From: Brugia malayi
Lineage: Eukaryota; Nematoda; Chromadorea; Rhabditida; Onchocercidae
NCBI RefSeq assembly: GCF_000002995.4
Contig: NW_025062475.1
Span: 8,374,187 to 8,438,186, forward strand
Direction: 5' to 3'
DNA length: 64,000 nucleotides
Shown here: piece by piece, positions 44,020 to 57,600 of the stretch
Layout: every line of letters begins with the position of its first letter
How positions within the stretch are numbered: position 1 is the first letter of the stretch
The notes under the pieces: generated by a model
What the model saw: only the letters and a program-made list of their open reading frames with translations
What the model was told of the DNA's origin: nothing
Database searches by the model: none
Program-made: the position numbers and the translations under genes

Positions 44020-46598
44020 AACTTATTTCATTTGTGATTTTTATTTTACTCGACAGTGCCGTTCCCATTGTCAGTGGAATTGTGCTTCAGTTACAAAATC
44101 CACTCTTCAGTGGATCTAACCGTTTGGTCTATCAACAAGTTTTTTTTTTTTTTTTTTTCTTTTTTCATTTTCCTTATTTCACCTATTAAAATATGGTGAA
44201 ACGTAGGATGAGATGGTGAAAGTCACTTGTTATTGGAAATTGAGGTTACATTGCCATTAATGGTAATTTTCTTTTGGATGACTGTGATTCTTTCTTGATT
44301 TCTTAAATTTTACGACTAGATTCTGTGATATGTTCCGCTTTCATTGCGTTAATATATATTTTGGCCCATTTGATTATTCATACCCAATTTTCTTGGTTTA
44401 ACTACATCCTTGTTTGCTAAGTTGTGAAGTTTTCCTTCACTTTCATTATAGTTCATGAGCTGAAACAAAAAACATTGAGGTTATTTCTGGAACCCACATA
44501 TCATTTTTCCATATATTTTCTGATGCCTCCTTTTCGTTAATAATTTCTATCTTAAGCCATTCCACAACTCCTTTGTTAGTGCGTTAGCATAGATGCCATC
44601 ACGTTCTTTCATATTATGAGGTGAACAAGTCTCTTTGTAGTACTTTTCATATTTCAAGCTTTCAGTGTTATCCATCTTCCGGATTATCATTTTCTTAATT
44701 TTTATCAATGGTTAAGCAAGATTTTTTCATTTTTCCAAAATATATTTGTCCAAGGTAATACCTAATTATTTGTAATATTCTTTTAAAATCATTGCGAATT
44801 TAAACCATGATTTTTTGAAGGGTTATTTTTATTTCATGTCATGACTACTTTTGCCGTTTATTTTTATTTTGGATTTCTTTTTGCGTACCATTTATGACTG
44901 TATTCATGCTATTATCATGTCACTGTGATGAACTTATTGTCCATATAGCTATGATATATTTTTAAGCCCAATGTTCGTTCCTAATTTTTTAGTAGGTTTT
45001 TGATTAAATTTTAAGTAGTTCTAAAAGTAAGGAGCTCAAAAAATGAATTTGTTTGTTTATTGTTAGTAAAAAAAAAATTTCACATGTGTATTTTCCGGAG
45101 GTGTTTTTGAAATAATTTTGGACCTTAATTAACTTCATGTTTCCCATCAATGGTTACGATGGTAGGATACTTGTCGAAGTGCTAGGTCGGAAGTAGAGGA
45201 ATGCAAGACATAGAGGAATGCGGAATTGATTTCATGTTTGCGAAAATATTCATTTATTTTTGTTGACAATAGAAGGATGTCAGTACCACGTAGTATATAT
45301 ACATCGATCCTTCTATTATGTATTCTTTAAATCTAAAACAACTGTGATGGCAGTAATGAAATTATTTGCTGTTATATGTTACTAAAATACTCTTAAGAAA
45401 TGCAAATATTTTGATTGAGCTAAGAAAGAATCACTTCCTCGTTGGTTTTCCTAATTTATGCTTTTCTGTCTCTGGGATGTTGTACAGTCAATAGCTTTTT
45501 AATGTTTTGATATCCTGTTTGAACGTAATTGAGCTGAGCACCGCTCACTTCTGTAGAACCTTTTCATCTTAAAAATGTCTGAATTTTTTTCTTGTCCTGC
45601 GTAAAGGTCTAGTATTTTTCTTTAGTGAGTCGTCGATTGCGTTACTATCTCGTGCGTGCGCCGTGAGCACAAAACTGGAGAATATATGTATGATAAATGA
45701 ACTTTTATTAACATTGGACGAGGTCACTGTATTATTTAGAGAGGTCACTGTATTATTATATGGTTGTTGAGCGTTCCAGTCCAATGTTAGATAGCTTGAA
45801 AAGTATATTTGAAGCTGTGTGATGTTCTAGATTTCTCGTAGGGATCTTTCGGGAATTGTTTTATTCTTTTCAGTGGTCGTGATATCTATGCTTATCAAGC
45901 ATTATATTTTTCAACATATAATTTCATAGTATATTGTCCTCACCACTATTGTTGACATGAGGTCTAATCATCTGTCACGTGCACTTACAGTACTGTAATC
46001 GTCGTAGAACAATAAGTGCATGCATTAAACTGATAACAGAAGTTAGATATGCTATACTGTCACTTTGTTCGAAAGAGTGAAACAAGATGAAGTTTAGATT
46101 TCTTTCAATAAAATTGCTTTGGAATTTGTATTCTCAGTGTTTGGTGTAGCAACTGCGTGTTGTCTGCAGCGTTTGTAACTGCAGCTGATATTGCTACTCA
46201 TTTATGTAATTAATTTTTGAATGGTCAAGCCATTGTAAAGTTTGATGACAATAGTGATTTGTTCATTATCTGATTAAATCAAACAAGAAATTGTGGTTTC
46301 TCTTCAAGATTTATCAATTAAACAAATTTCTTTTTTTTTTTTGTGTGTGTTGTGTTTCTATTATTATAATTATGTCTCCAAAGAGATACAGTGGTAGATT
46401 AGGTTTAAGAGTATTGAAATGCCAAATCCTTGATAGTTCATGAGTTGAAGCTGTTGTGCATTACTAACTCACTGGCTGATATTGTACTTTACATGAACTT
46501 TAGAGAAATGTGTTTGTCATGATGGCATATGTTTAGTATGGACGGTCGAACCATATCAAATTTAGTTTTATTTGAACTTCAGTGAACCTGTACTACTG
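44020..46598. other. intergenic region, 2.6 kb
   Basis: AT-rich, no supported gene. A short direct repeat (GAGGTCACTGTATTATT twice, 45719-45757) is present. A CTTCAG at 46577-46582, 16 nt before the METTL18 ATG, could be a spliced-leader acceptor. Confidence 0.5.
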
Positions 46599-49012
46599 AT
46601 GAGTAAGATGAGAAGAAATGTTAGTGACGCCAAGGAAGGTGCAGAGTGTGTTGAACTGTCATCGGGACATTGCTTATACTATGTTGATCAAGCTACACTA
46701 GACAAAAATGTGAAGGAACGAGGGTATCAAGATGATGCATCGTTAGGACAGGTCACACATTCTGATCGTACCATTGGTGTCTATGAAGGTATGTTGCGAC
46801 TCTGATTTTTCACGAATTATTTTTCGTGCGTTATGAAAGTTTTTTAGATTATATGCCACTAGGGAATTGGAAAACTACTTTTTATTCCTAGCTTTCAATC
46901 AAATTACCGGATAGGTCGCACAGAGGCTAGAAAAAAAAAATTTGTGTTTGCAGGTGGATTCAAAGTATGGGAAGGTGCTATTGACTTATGCGAATACATT
47001 GATAAAGTTCTGGAACCACAAATTTTGAGGGACAAAAAGATTCTTGAGGTAGCTTATCAATTGGAAATATTTTCCCCATGATTTTATTACTTCATACTTT
47101 TTATAATTCATATAACATTTATTATCAATACAGAATTTTAGGTTGGTTGCGGTGCGGGATTACCATCAATTCTGGCATTACAAAAGGGTGCTAAAGAAGT
47201 CGTTTTGCAGGATTATGTAAGTTTTGCTAAATTAATAGGGTATCACAAATAAATAACTTCCTGGTACATAACAGTATTTGATTTCTATAGAATGACGTTG
47301 TTGTCAGTTGTTTTACAAAGGATAATTTTACGATCAATAATGTTAACCTGGAGAATTGCCGATTTTATGGTTGTGACTGGGCCACGCTACAGCAGAAAAT
47401 AGATGGTCAGAAGTAAGCGAGATTTTTTTTTATCTTAGAGTTATTAACATTTGTACTGAAAAAATAAAAGCAAGTGATATATAGCTTATTAATTTATTTA
47501 GCTTTAAGCATCTTCAATATTTGCCCCTCTTTGGACTAATAATCAGTACTTGATATAGTGCTTCTTGATTTGTGAAAGCTAACTATTATAAGTTCCAGAT
47601 GTAGTAAAGTAATTCATTCGGATTCAAAGAAAGTGGAACAACAATAATTCCGTTGAAATTAAATTCCGAGGTCTCACATTTTAATCACAACTCTGTGCAG
47701 ATGTTTTTCCCTACTAGACTTTGAATGTTTCGATAGATGTGCAATGCAGTCTCTGCAGTATATTATAGGTGTAGATACAAAGCAGTGGTCGTATTAGGTA
47801 GTCTGTGCTGACTTATTGGAAATGTGATAAATGTGAAACTTCGGAGTTTAATAACAGTAAAATTACTATTCTCTTACTTTCTCTGAATCCAAATGAACTA
47901 TTTTATTACATCTGGAGGTTATAATAGTTCGCTTCCAGCAAATCAAGAAGTACTATATCAATAATTTCTTAATAAAGATAGGAATTAGTAACTTTACAAC
48001 AATGTTTAGTTTCTGATCAATAATCGATTAGGGTGTTAATTTAATGTTTGGAAAATATAAATAGGACTTATAAGAATAACAGCCGTTCTAGTGTTAGTGC
48101 AAAACAGTCAAAATGCTTAGACCTGTGGAGGAAAAAGTTCAAGGAAAGTTTTAGTGCAAGAGATTTCCAACATAGTTGATTTGCTAGATAGCTGCTTACT
48201 TGGATCATTGATTGCACCTTTGCAACTATTTCTAATTATCATCAGCATTACCTTTTGATTCATTTCCTGGGAAAATAATGTGCATAGTACGGATTTTTTG
48301 AGACAAAGAATAGTGTATCGTAAAAACCACTCCCCTCCACTTTTTTCAAAATGATCCATCAGCTTATTCGAATATGTGAGAAAGCTGAAAAAGTAAAGCT
48401 ATAATTTTCTTGTCTTACTGATTTATTATGTTTTTTGCCTAATCATATTTTAGGTTTGAAGTTGTTTTAACATCTGAAACGATCTACAACGAAGAACATT
48501 ATGAGATTTTGCACAAATTGTTTGATGTTGTTCTTCCAGCCGATGGATTAATGTAAGTGACTTACTTAAAAATTCATACTTTTTCAGCTACCAATTTTTC
48601 AACCAATTTTCAGTTATACGGAATCCAAGGCTACAGAACTTTTATTCCCAATCTTCGATTCTTTTTATGTTGTCAAAAAATGAAGTGGAAGAGCTTTTCA
48701 TTGGATTAATAGTTCTCCTACATCGTCCTAATATTTCGGGTCAATATTTTCTAGCATTTCTCTAATACTCTTCTTGTACTTTCTAGTATGATCCTATTTT
48801 TATTTACTCCTTTTTTTTTAATGTAAATTTATGTAATTACAAACTTCAGTTTGTTAGCTGCAAAAATGTTTTACTTCGGTGTTGGTGGCAACATACCAAG
48901 CTTTCTGGAATATGTGAAAACACGTGGCATATTCGATACATACATATGTTGGAGTAGCGAAAGCGATGTTCCACGGAAAATTATACAGTTGACTCGAAAA
49001 TTTTGCTCCTAA
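46599..49012 (+). CDS. METTL18: METTL18-like protein-histidine N-methyltransferase
   Basis: Six exons: 46599-46788, 46954-47048, 47142-47216, 47291-47412, 48454-48552, 48850-49012; 247 aa, frame-consistent. METTL18 (yeast Hpm1) is a seven-beta-strand SAM enzyme that methylates a histidine of ribosomal protein uL3/RPL3. Family marks are GVYEGGFKVWEGAIDL (from residue ~60), the SAM motif LEVGCGAGLPS (~94-104), VLQDYN after strand 2, TSETIYN (167-173) and AAKMFYFGVGGN (197-208), each with a clear counterpart in human METTL18. The fold is complete, but the protein lacks the long N-terminal tail of the 372-aa human enzyme and starts MSKMRRNVSDAKEG. The frame stays open upstream to a TAG at 46563-46565 without another ATG. 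Intron 4 (1041 nt) contains a foldback element. Confidence 0.92.
47550..47961. mobile_element. foldback / MITE-like element in METTL18 intron 4
   Basis: The left arm (about 47550-47697) and the reverse complement of the right arm (about 47820-47961) align over some 140 nt at roughly 80% by eye. Shared blocks, with a few mismatches, include TTGATATAG.ACTTCTTGATTTG, AACTATTATAA, CCAGATGTA, GGATTCA.AGAAAGT and TTCCGA.GT.TCACATTT. The element has no ORF of note and its ends show no clear target-site duplication. Size and structure suit a non-autonomous DNA element or a local inverted duplication. Confidence 0.7.
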
Positions 49013-51672
49013 TTGGAAATATTTATGTCCATAATCTTGTAAAGGGGCATTTTTATCACCCAAATGTATTTTTCCTCTGGTCTTCATGTTTTAAAATGCT
49101 AAAATGTTTTCATATATTGTTTTATCAAGTTACTTTACCATCCTTTTCCCAATCATTTAATTATGCCAACTTGTCAGCAAAATATATGCTTATTTTCACG
49201 TTTAATCTTTTCCAATTTCATAAATTGCTGCTTTTTGGCTTACAATGTTCTATCTGGTACTGATGAATTATCCAGAAATCTTTTGTGTTGTCTAGCAAGT
49301 GCGACGCAACGCTTTTCATGTGAGATATAATCGATGAAAAAGCAGTTAGTAAGTTGTCAAAAATAAGTGATCCAACAGCTGTGCAGTTATTCTCTTTACA
49401 TTATTTTCTCTGTTAATCTTCCATTTGTCATTGTTTCATGGTGGAAATTGATATAATAACAGCATATTGAAGTCATTTCAAGAAGAACCATATATAGTGA
49501 CAAATTTCGATATACGTTATACTAACTTTAAATCAGATGGATGATGTAGTTTTGTTGGCCGAACCTTGTTACGCTCTTCCCTAAATCTGTAATTCTTAAT
49601 CCGACGCAGAATTCCAGAATTTTGTGAACCACTGATGCTTTGTTTCCTATATTTGAATGGGTGTTGAAGAAAAGTTCCTTTAATTCACTTGAACAGATTT
49701 GATTCACACAAAATATATTGGAAACCCTTGTTAATGATTACTCTCATCATTCTACTAAATAATAGATGTGGCTAATTGTTCCGTGCTCCCATAAGAATGA
49801 TGTTCTTATACATTTGTTTAAACAATTCTAGATAATTTAATTTATGGTTAAATATTTCTGAAATTCTTTCAAAAATAAAACCTATAACTTTATAGTACAT
49901 GTTTCTCTGTAGTCATGTCAGTGATTAATATTTTCATCCGATTATTCACTCAATTGAGCAATTGCTGATTTTTAAAGGATTTTCTCCCGGTATTTTTGCT
50001 GCCTCGTTCCATTGTTGGTGGGAGTTTAATAAAAATTGGTTGGGAAAAGAATAAACTATAGTATAATCAAAATTCGGGAGAGAATACATTAAGGATCAAA
50101 TTTCAGTGAATTAAGTGATAAGAAAGATGGAAGTTGTTCTAAGACATCAGTTTGGCTTGCTTTCGACTAGATGTCAGGTGTTTATGTAATGCTAGGTTGT
50201 AGGTTCGTTAGTTTTATGGAATGTTAGCTGGATCTACTTTCCTATTCTGTCATTTTAAAATCTCATCATTAAATCTCTTTACGCCCTGGCGTATACCGCT
50301 TCGTTCTGAACTTAATTAAGACAAGTGTGATGCTGAAGTTTAAAGTTCAACACAAATTTTATAAATAAACGGCGGTAACACACGGCATCAGTTTGTGCAC
50401 AAAAATTTCCGATTGCACTCAAATGCAAGTGAATAAAACTATTCGTAATCCACAACAATAAATGTGTTAATAGTCTGCTACGGTTGCATTGTTATCACTC
50501 GATATCACTGATATAAATGAACTAAATGTTTTGTTACTTTTGTAGGCTGTATCTTGTTCAGTAATATTATTTATTGCTTTATCTCCATATGAATACAGTT
50601 TATCGTTGTTCAACAGTTGAACAGTTCCACTATTTTAAGCCTTTTTTCTTCATAGGGATCTGATATATCTCAGCACATTTCTAAAGAGATTTTGTAATCA
50701 TGTGCAAAGTTGCTGTATAATGAATAATAATTATTTTCAAACCATTTTACGCATCAATCTCAATCTGCTTAAGACACCATATAAAGAGCAGACGTGATAC
50801 GTGAAGATATACCAAAGACATGTAAAGATACAGTTTGATATTTACGACACAACACGACGTAAATTGAGCAGAGATGGAGTTATCAGCAGTGCCAATAGAG
50901 TGAGATTCAAGATGACTAGAACCCCCTTCACAATAGGTCACGCATTTCATTTACTTTATCTTGGCATTACGGTTGGATAGCGCCTTCTGATATCCAGTGT
51001 TTCCTTCTTTATCCTTTCCGTTTCAGCAGTTCTATCATGTGATTGAAGAAACCGTCCTCTTACGCTGCTCTCTTCAGAAACACTTAGTGAGATGAATCAA
51101 TATGACGGAAGTGCTCACATTAAAGACTTATCACAAAAGTCCGTTTTACTGTTTTTTATGGGCAGCTGTTGTTTACATAATGCCTGTTGAGAGTGCATTT
51201 CCTCAAATTATCATATCAGTGATTTCATAGTATGTAACCGAAAGGAACAAGTGAGCGTATGTATTCAGATTCGAAGAATCCCTCTACACATCGGCAAGTA
51301 GCACATTTCCATTTCTTTCCTCTCATAAAAGGGTACCGTATTTTTTTTCAATGTTTCTAAAAATACGCTTTAATATGGTTGCTATTATGTTTGATATTAG
51401 ATGCGAGTATGAAGGTATAATGAGGGAACTAAAATTTTGAATTTCTGTTTGTGAATTTATTTTCTGGTATTATTTACTCTTCTTTTTAGTATTATTTAGA
51501 ATAAGGGATAGAATTTCAGAAGTTTTGAGTAGAAGACTTATGTAATTTCATGTAATGATTTCCTAATTTGTATAAGTTTATTTATAACATCAAGATAATG
51601 CCGAAATGAATAAATTAAACATGTGGAAAAGACTATACACGTTCATTCTTTTGTGAAAATTTTCAGTTGGAA
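49013..51672. other. intergenic region, 2.7 kb
   Basis: No gene supported on either strand; ORFs are short and lack splice context. A TTTTCAG ending at 51666, just before the beta-mannosidase ATG, closes the region. Confidence 0.5.
51660..51666 (+). promoter_or_regulatory. candidate spliced-leader acceptor of beta-mannosidase
   Basis: TTTTCAG directly precedes TTGGAAATG, leaving a 6-nt leader before the ATG at 51673, the usual arrangement of SL1 trans-spliced nematode genes. No upstream exon is needed, since the first exon begins with a signal peptide. Confidence 0.5.
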
Positions 51673-54600
51673 ATGTTACTCATTGTTCCTCTTTTGCTAA
51701 TATTTGAATTCGAATTTGGAAGAGTGGTACACAGCGATGAAAATTTTCATTTGGATAAATTCCTGTGGTATTTTCAATCTGCAAATGGCTCTATCCGAGG
51801 ATTAGCTCGAGTGCCAGGAGATATCTACCAAGATTTACTCTTTGCAGATTATATTTCTGATCCGCTGTTAGGAGAGAACGATAGTTTGTTACGATGGATT
51901 CCACGGACAAATTGGATTTATTACACCACATTTACTATTCCTAAAAGTTGGAGCACGGTAAGTTTTTCCTAAGCCAGAAAAATTTTTGTGCCATTTTATA
52001 TATATATATAATATACAATATAAAAATATAAATTTTATACAAATTTATATGAACAAAATGATAGCATTTCATGTCATGAGGATCACTTTACCAAAGATCT
52101 TCATGATGATTAACATAAATTCACTTCAAGTTGCACCAGTGTTGTTCAAGGTTATTTCAAATAATTTTACTGTACAGTAAGGTAAAATAAGGTAAAAATG
52201 AACCAGTAGAATGACAACTCTTTGTTAGCTTTTCCATCACCATTTTAGATTGAGCAAAATATAAAAATAAACGATAAAGCGAATAACGCAATAACAATTG
52301 GACAAAATCGCAATTATGATTGAAATAGTCCAGATTTCATTTCAGCATAAATAATTAAAATTTTTGTCAACATTGGATAAAATTTAATCAAAATTGAAGG
52401 TGAAAGCAATGTTATTGAATGCTGGTGGATTGGATACCGTGGCCGATGTATTTTTCAATGATGACTTAGTTCTCAAAACATACAATCAGTTCGTTTCCCA
52501 TTTGATACCTTTAAAACAATGGAGAATTGGAAAAAACTATCTGCGGATCGAGTTTAAGTCGCCTATTATGTACGCGAAACAAAAATCTCAAGAGTATCAG
52601 GTTTAGTTTTTCATTTTGACAAGCTTCATATGCTCACTTACAAGCTCGACCTCATATTGAGCCTATGAATTAGGAGCACACTCAGAATTCACTGATATTT
52701 GATTTCGTAAAATTCTCAACTTTTCGTTCTTTGTAAACTAGCCATTTTCCAAGAAATTGAGCATCGAGCTCCTTTATTTGTTGCATAATAAATAAGCAAA
52801 TTAGAAAATGTTGGACTTAAAGTTTGATTTTCTGATTTCAAATGATAATACAGGAACAATTTGGCCATACTGTCCCTCCTGTATGTCCAGTATCTGAATT
52901 CCAGGGTGAATGTCATATTAATTTCATAAGGTTTGTCTTTTCCTTTCATTATTCTCACTTTTATTTTAAATTAAGGGGTTCCTTCTCCATTTCATTGCCA
53001 GTTTGTCAGAAAAAATTTTGCTAGCTTCAAAGTAGCTTCAAATACTAAACTGTGAACACTCTTGACATATCGTTTGTAAAGATCTATAACTTGTTCGTCT
53101 ATCAGATAGTTCTTTCAGTTCGTTCCAACGTTCCAATCTTAAATAATATTATCATGATTATACTTGATACTGTGGTACAACAGTGTGCATTATTTATCAT
53201 AATAAAGATGGTGCAATGATGCTGTATAGTAGTCTATTTTATTTTGTTTACAATTACTGAAATAAAAGATTTAATAGGAGTTTGCTGTTAATTATACCTA
53301 TTCCAAAATCTTTCATAATAACTTCGTCATCTTGTACAGGAAGACACAAGCAAGCTTCAGTTGGGATTGGGGACCTTCATTTCCAACAGTTGGCATTTGG
53401 CAGCCAATATCTGTCGAAGGAGTACATACGATATTTGTGGACAAGATATCAGCAGTAGTCTCATTTAAAAGTTAATTCATTTCTCTCATTTTCTTTATAT
53501 TTTGCACAAAACATAGTTGTAATGATGATATAATAGAATCATTTCTATAGCATTTCATGTAATTCATCTACGAATTAGAATATTAGGAATTCGAGGGTAT
53601 GTTTCTTACATTCTTCAATTTCTTTTCCGTCTAGTTGGAACTTTTGAGAAAATTTATTGCAGAGCAATACTTCATTGTTTCGGTGAGGATTACAGTATGG
53701 AGTGCAGTAAAAGTCAAAAATGCAAAAGTGACATTAGCATTGCCTGAAATTTCCATCACAAATCGGTTTACTATTTCAATTAATCCATTAAACCGAAATT
53801 TCGTAGAACGAAGAGTGTCAGTGCCTAATAATGTCGTTGAGAGATGGTGGCCAAATGGTAGCGGCAAGCAGAAATTATACAAATTAGTTGTCTCAGTGTC
53901 TTGTGAGGGTTCGTGGGAATTTTTCAAAAAATCAATTTCTGTGCTGAAATCAAAGTCAAGTTATGTGAAAGATTTGAAATCATTGAAATCAAGTCACTGC
54001 AATTTTATAGTTTAGTTATATATAGTATAGTTGCTTTTCAAATATTGTTTTTTTGAAGCAGTAACTAAACAAATAGGTTTTTGAAAGCAACTTACAACTA
54101 TACTATGTATGTTTAAGTTTAGGACAGTAAATTTTGATGTAAAGTACTTGATATTTACATTATCTTAAGAATATTGAAGTAATGCAAGAGTATGTTTGCA
54201 CTGATGTTGAAATCATTCTGGTGCTACTTGTTTTATTTGAAAATGATATGTTTTATTTTCGATTTCTATTCTTTTTTTACTTCTGATCATTTTCAGGACA
54301 AAAATTTGATAAAGAAATGCGAGTAGGATTTCGAACAGTTAGGCTTATCCAGGACTATGTAAATATCGAAAAACCCACACTAGGACGATATTTTTATTTC
54401 ATGATCAATGATCGACCTATTTTCCTTAAAGGTTTTTCAATCAGTAGAAATTAAATGACGAAAAAATTTTCGGCAAATCGATACACGTTGCTGTTACATA
54501 TCAATAAAGCTCGTTTGAAATAAAATCTTTAGAATTACGTGGTTTCCCAAATAAGCATTTTAGAGATAAAGCAACGTGTCGAAAATATGTTAGTTTGCTA

Positions 54601-57600
54601 TGCTTTGCATTCTTTAAATCACTCGGATCTCAAATTACTTGAATTTCAGGCTCAAACTGGATTCCAGTATCAACATTTCCGGCTCGCAATCATCGTTTTA
54701 GAGAGAAATTTTTACTTGAGTCAGCCCGTGAATCAAATATGAATGTATTACGTGTATGGGGTGGTGGTCGCTATGAAAGTGATCACTTTTACACTTTAGC
54801 CGATGAACTGGTTAGATAAGCAGTATTGTACATCCATCTCATACCTTTGTCCTAACTCCTTTCGGATTAATTTACATTTTGGCTATTTCAATTATAACCA
54901 AATTTAAGGTCAATTTCAATGGAGTATCCAGTCGAACAAGTTTGGATGTTGCAGTTACTTTTACGCTGTTTTTCGACTGAAATAGATTTTAATGTTGCAG
55001 GGATTAATGATATGGCAGGATATGATGTTTGCATGTGCGTTATATCCGGTGGATAAAGAATATTTGAATAATGTTCAAGAGGAAGTAAATGCTCAGGTTG
55101 TTGCTTTGAAATAAAATTAATCTTTTTGATAAAATCAACTTAATTAGGCATGTGAAGTTTTACAGGTGGAGCGACTTCGACATCATCCCTCAATTTTCGT
55201 TTGGGCCGGAAACAATGAGAACGAATTAGGTGTTCGCCAGTGGTTCTTCGTGGCAAATTACTCTTTCACTGACTCAGTACTTCTTATTTAATGTTTTTCT
55301 AAATATAGCTTAAGTTATGGTTTTTGTCTCATAGCTTTGTAATCTTTCTATAATTACCATTAGCTGATTAAGTGGGCAGTCATTAATCTGGATCAAAATT
55401 AGCGACATACATCCTGCAGGGTTTACATGCATGCTTTGGTTACATGTTTGTTTTTGCCTGCTTGAAACTTCCGAGACATATCCCCTTCGCTTCATTATTT
55501 AATAGACTGGACTTATTTTGATAGTCTTCTTAAATACTTAAAACTAAAATGAACATTAGAAAAGGTCGGAATGCATTCAATTTAACAGTTTTTCCTTTCC
55601 CTGTTTATTTTCAAATAAAAATTTCGTCATCAATTTCAATCTTTTTTTTTTTTTTTTTTTTTGTATTCAAATATAATAATTTATAGGTATCAGACTATAT
55701 GAAATTATATAATGAAACGATACGACCAATAATTGCTCGACTGGATGGTACCAGGCCATATCTGTTGTCCAGTCCAACAAATGGAATCGAGTCTGAAAAG
55801 TAATTTTTGCAATCATTACAGTTGTTTAGATGTCCACAACAAATTCCTCTGTATCACTGAAGAAACTGTTTCAACTCATCATTTGTTACTACAGTATTTT
55901 GTAATTAAAATACCATATTGATTAGTGCAAAAAATTGGTGTAAAAAGATATTTATATTAGTGCAAAAAAGTTTTTTGAAATCTCGTAGAGAAGGAGGTGT
56001 TGCGGAATATCCCGCTGATGAGAAATACGGTGATATCCACTTTTATAATGAAATCGATGATCTGTGGAAGGATTCGACTTATCAAATCCCACGGTGCTCT
56101 TCTGAATATGGTGTGCAGTCGTTCCCAAGAAAGTAAAAATGCTACTATGTATCTTATTATCTTATTTTATATAAAGATATAATGATGTTAGTTTGCTCTG
56201 TCGAAATATTTTTTTTAGAACTTGATGGTATTTTGATTTGGCCTTTGCGTTTGCTTTGTTCTTTTATCCTTTTCCTTTTCTTATATAATATTTTTATTTA
56301 AAGTAAGGAAAGAGAATAGGAGGGAAGAAAGAAAAAAGAGATTCTGATGCATTCACGATTGTTACGTAGTCCATTTCAGAGAAACGATGTTGAAATGGTT
56401 AAATGAAACAGATTGGTCCTATACAAGTAAAGCAATGAGGCGTAGGCAGCATCATCCTGGTGGATTCTTGGCTCAGCTTTCCATGATTTTTTCACATTTC
56501 AGAGTAATCAAAAAGTTCCTTATATATATATATATATATATTTACTCTAAGATGCTTTGCTAGGTATTATCAAAGGTCTCGAAGGCAAAAATGCTGTCAA
56601 ATTATTAAATTCCTTCGTATCGCACATGGTTCCGATTTTTGGGCAGTGCTATGGTCAGCTACAATCTTATGGTTAGCTAATGACTTATAAGATACGGAAA
56701 AATAAAGTTAGAGAACCAGAGAAAGCTCAATAAAAGGCCAAATAAATTGAATGATCTTTAATCCTAAAGGCTTAAATCTGTGCTTGAGCTTAACATGCAA
56801 AAAGCTCTGGGTAATGGTAAGATAGTAAGTATGGGTATTATTAATATTTAATGTTAGTCGACGGAAATTTTATCTGTAGGCTGTTAGTAAGATATTTAGT
56901 TGCAGATTCCAAACGAATGTGGGAAGATAATTAACGGAGACTGTGTATATCTGAGGACGAAGAAGTTCATGGACCGTTTCGTATACTTGTCCCAATTCCA
57001 CCAAGCGATTACATATCAAGTGCAGACGGAGCATTATCGAAGGTAAACCTTACGGAACGAGAATTATAAAGTTGCATACTGGCAAGTAAAACGGAAACTA
57101 AAGTAGTACATTAATAGTAGTACTAAAAGCAAAAAGTTGGGACAAGGAGGTGTGGTAGAAGGTTTAGGAGTGATAAAAATGTCAGGATTTCATTTCATTT
57201 TAGGCTTCATTATGCTTCGCTATCAATAGCCTAATTTTTTTTCTCTCTCTAAGAATTTTTTTTTCTTTCTTTTAAAAAGTTAAAAAGGTTGGACAGATGA
57301 TCAACTATAATAGGGAAGTATGATAGAAAGAAGTTTAAGATGGCGTGGACGATTGACGAAAGATAGTCGTGGTAATACGATGTGTGCTCTATACTGGCAA
57401 TTGAATGATCTATGGGCAGCACCAACTTGGTCAACAATCGATTTTGAACTTTCATGGAAACCCGCTCAGTATTTTGCTCGTCGATTCTTTGCACCAGTTA
57501 TTCTTTCTGTAGTGAGTCATGATTTTCTTTCACTTTATTTGGTAATAAATCTGTTATCATCATTTAATGCATATATGGTATCATTTTAATCACTAAATTA

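Noticed and set aside
45569..45784. 71-codon minus-strand ORF with a repeated NNTVTS segment
   Set aside because: The repeat reflects a short direct DNA duplication (GAGGTCACTGTATTATT); no splice context or homology.
57327..57339. Earlier acceptors for beta-mannosidase exon 14
   Set aside because: Several AGs keep phase, but the one at 57339 gives the best match in length to the family block before [13 protein letters not shown].
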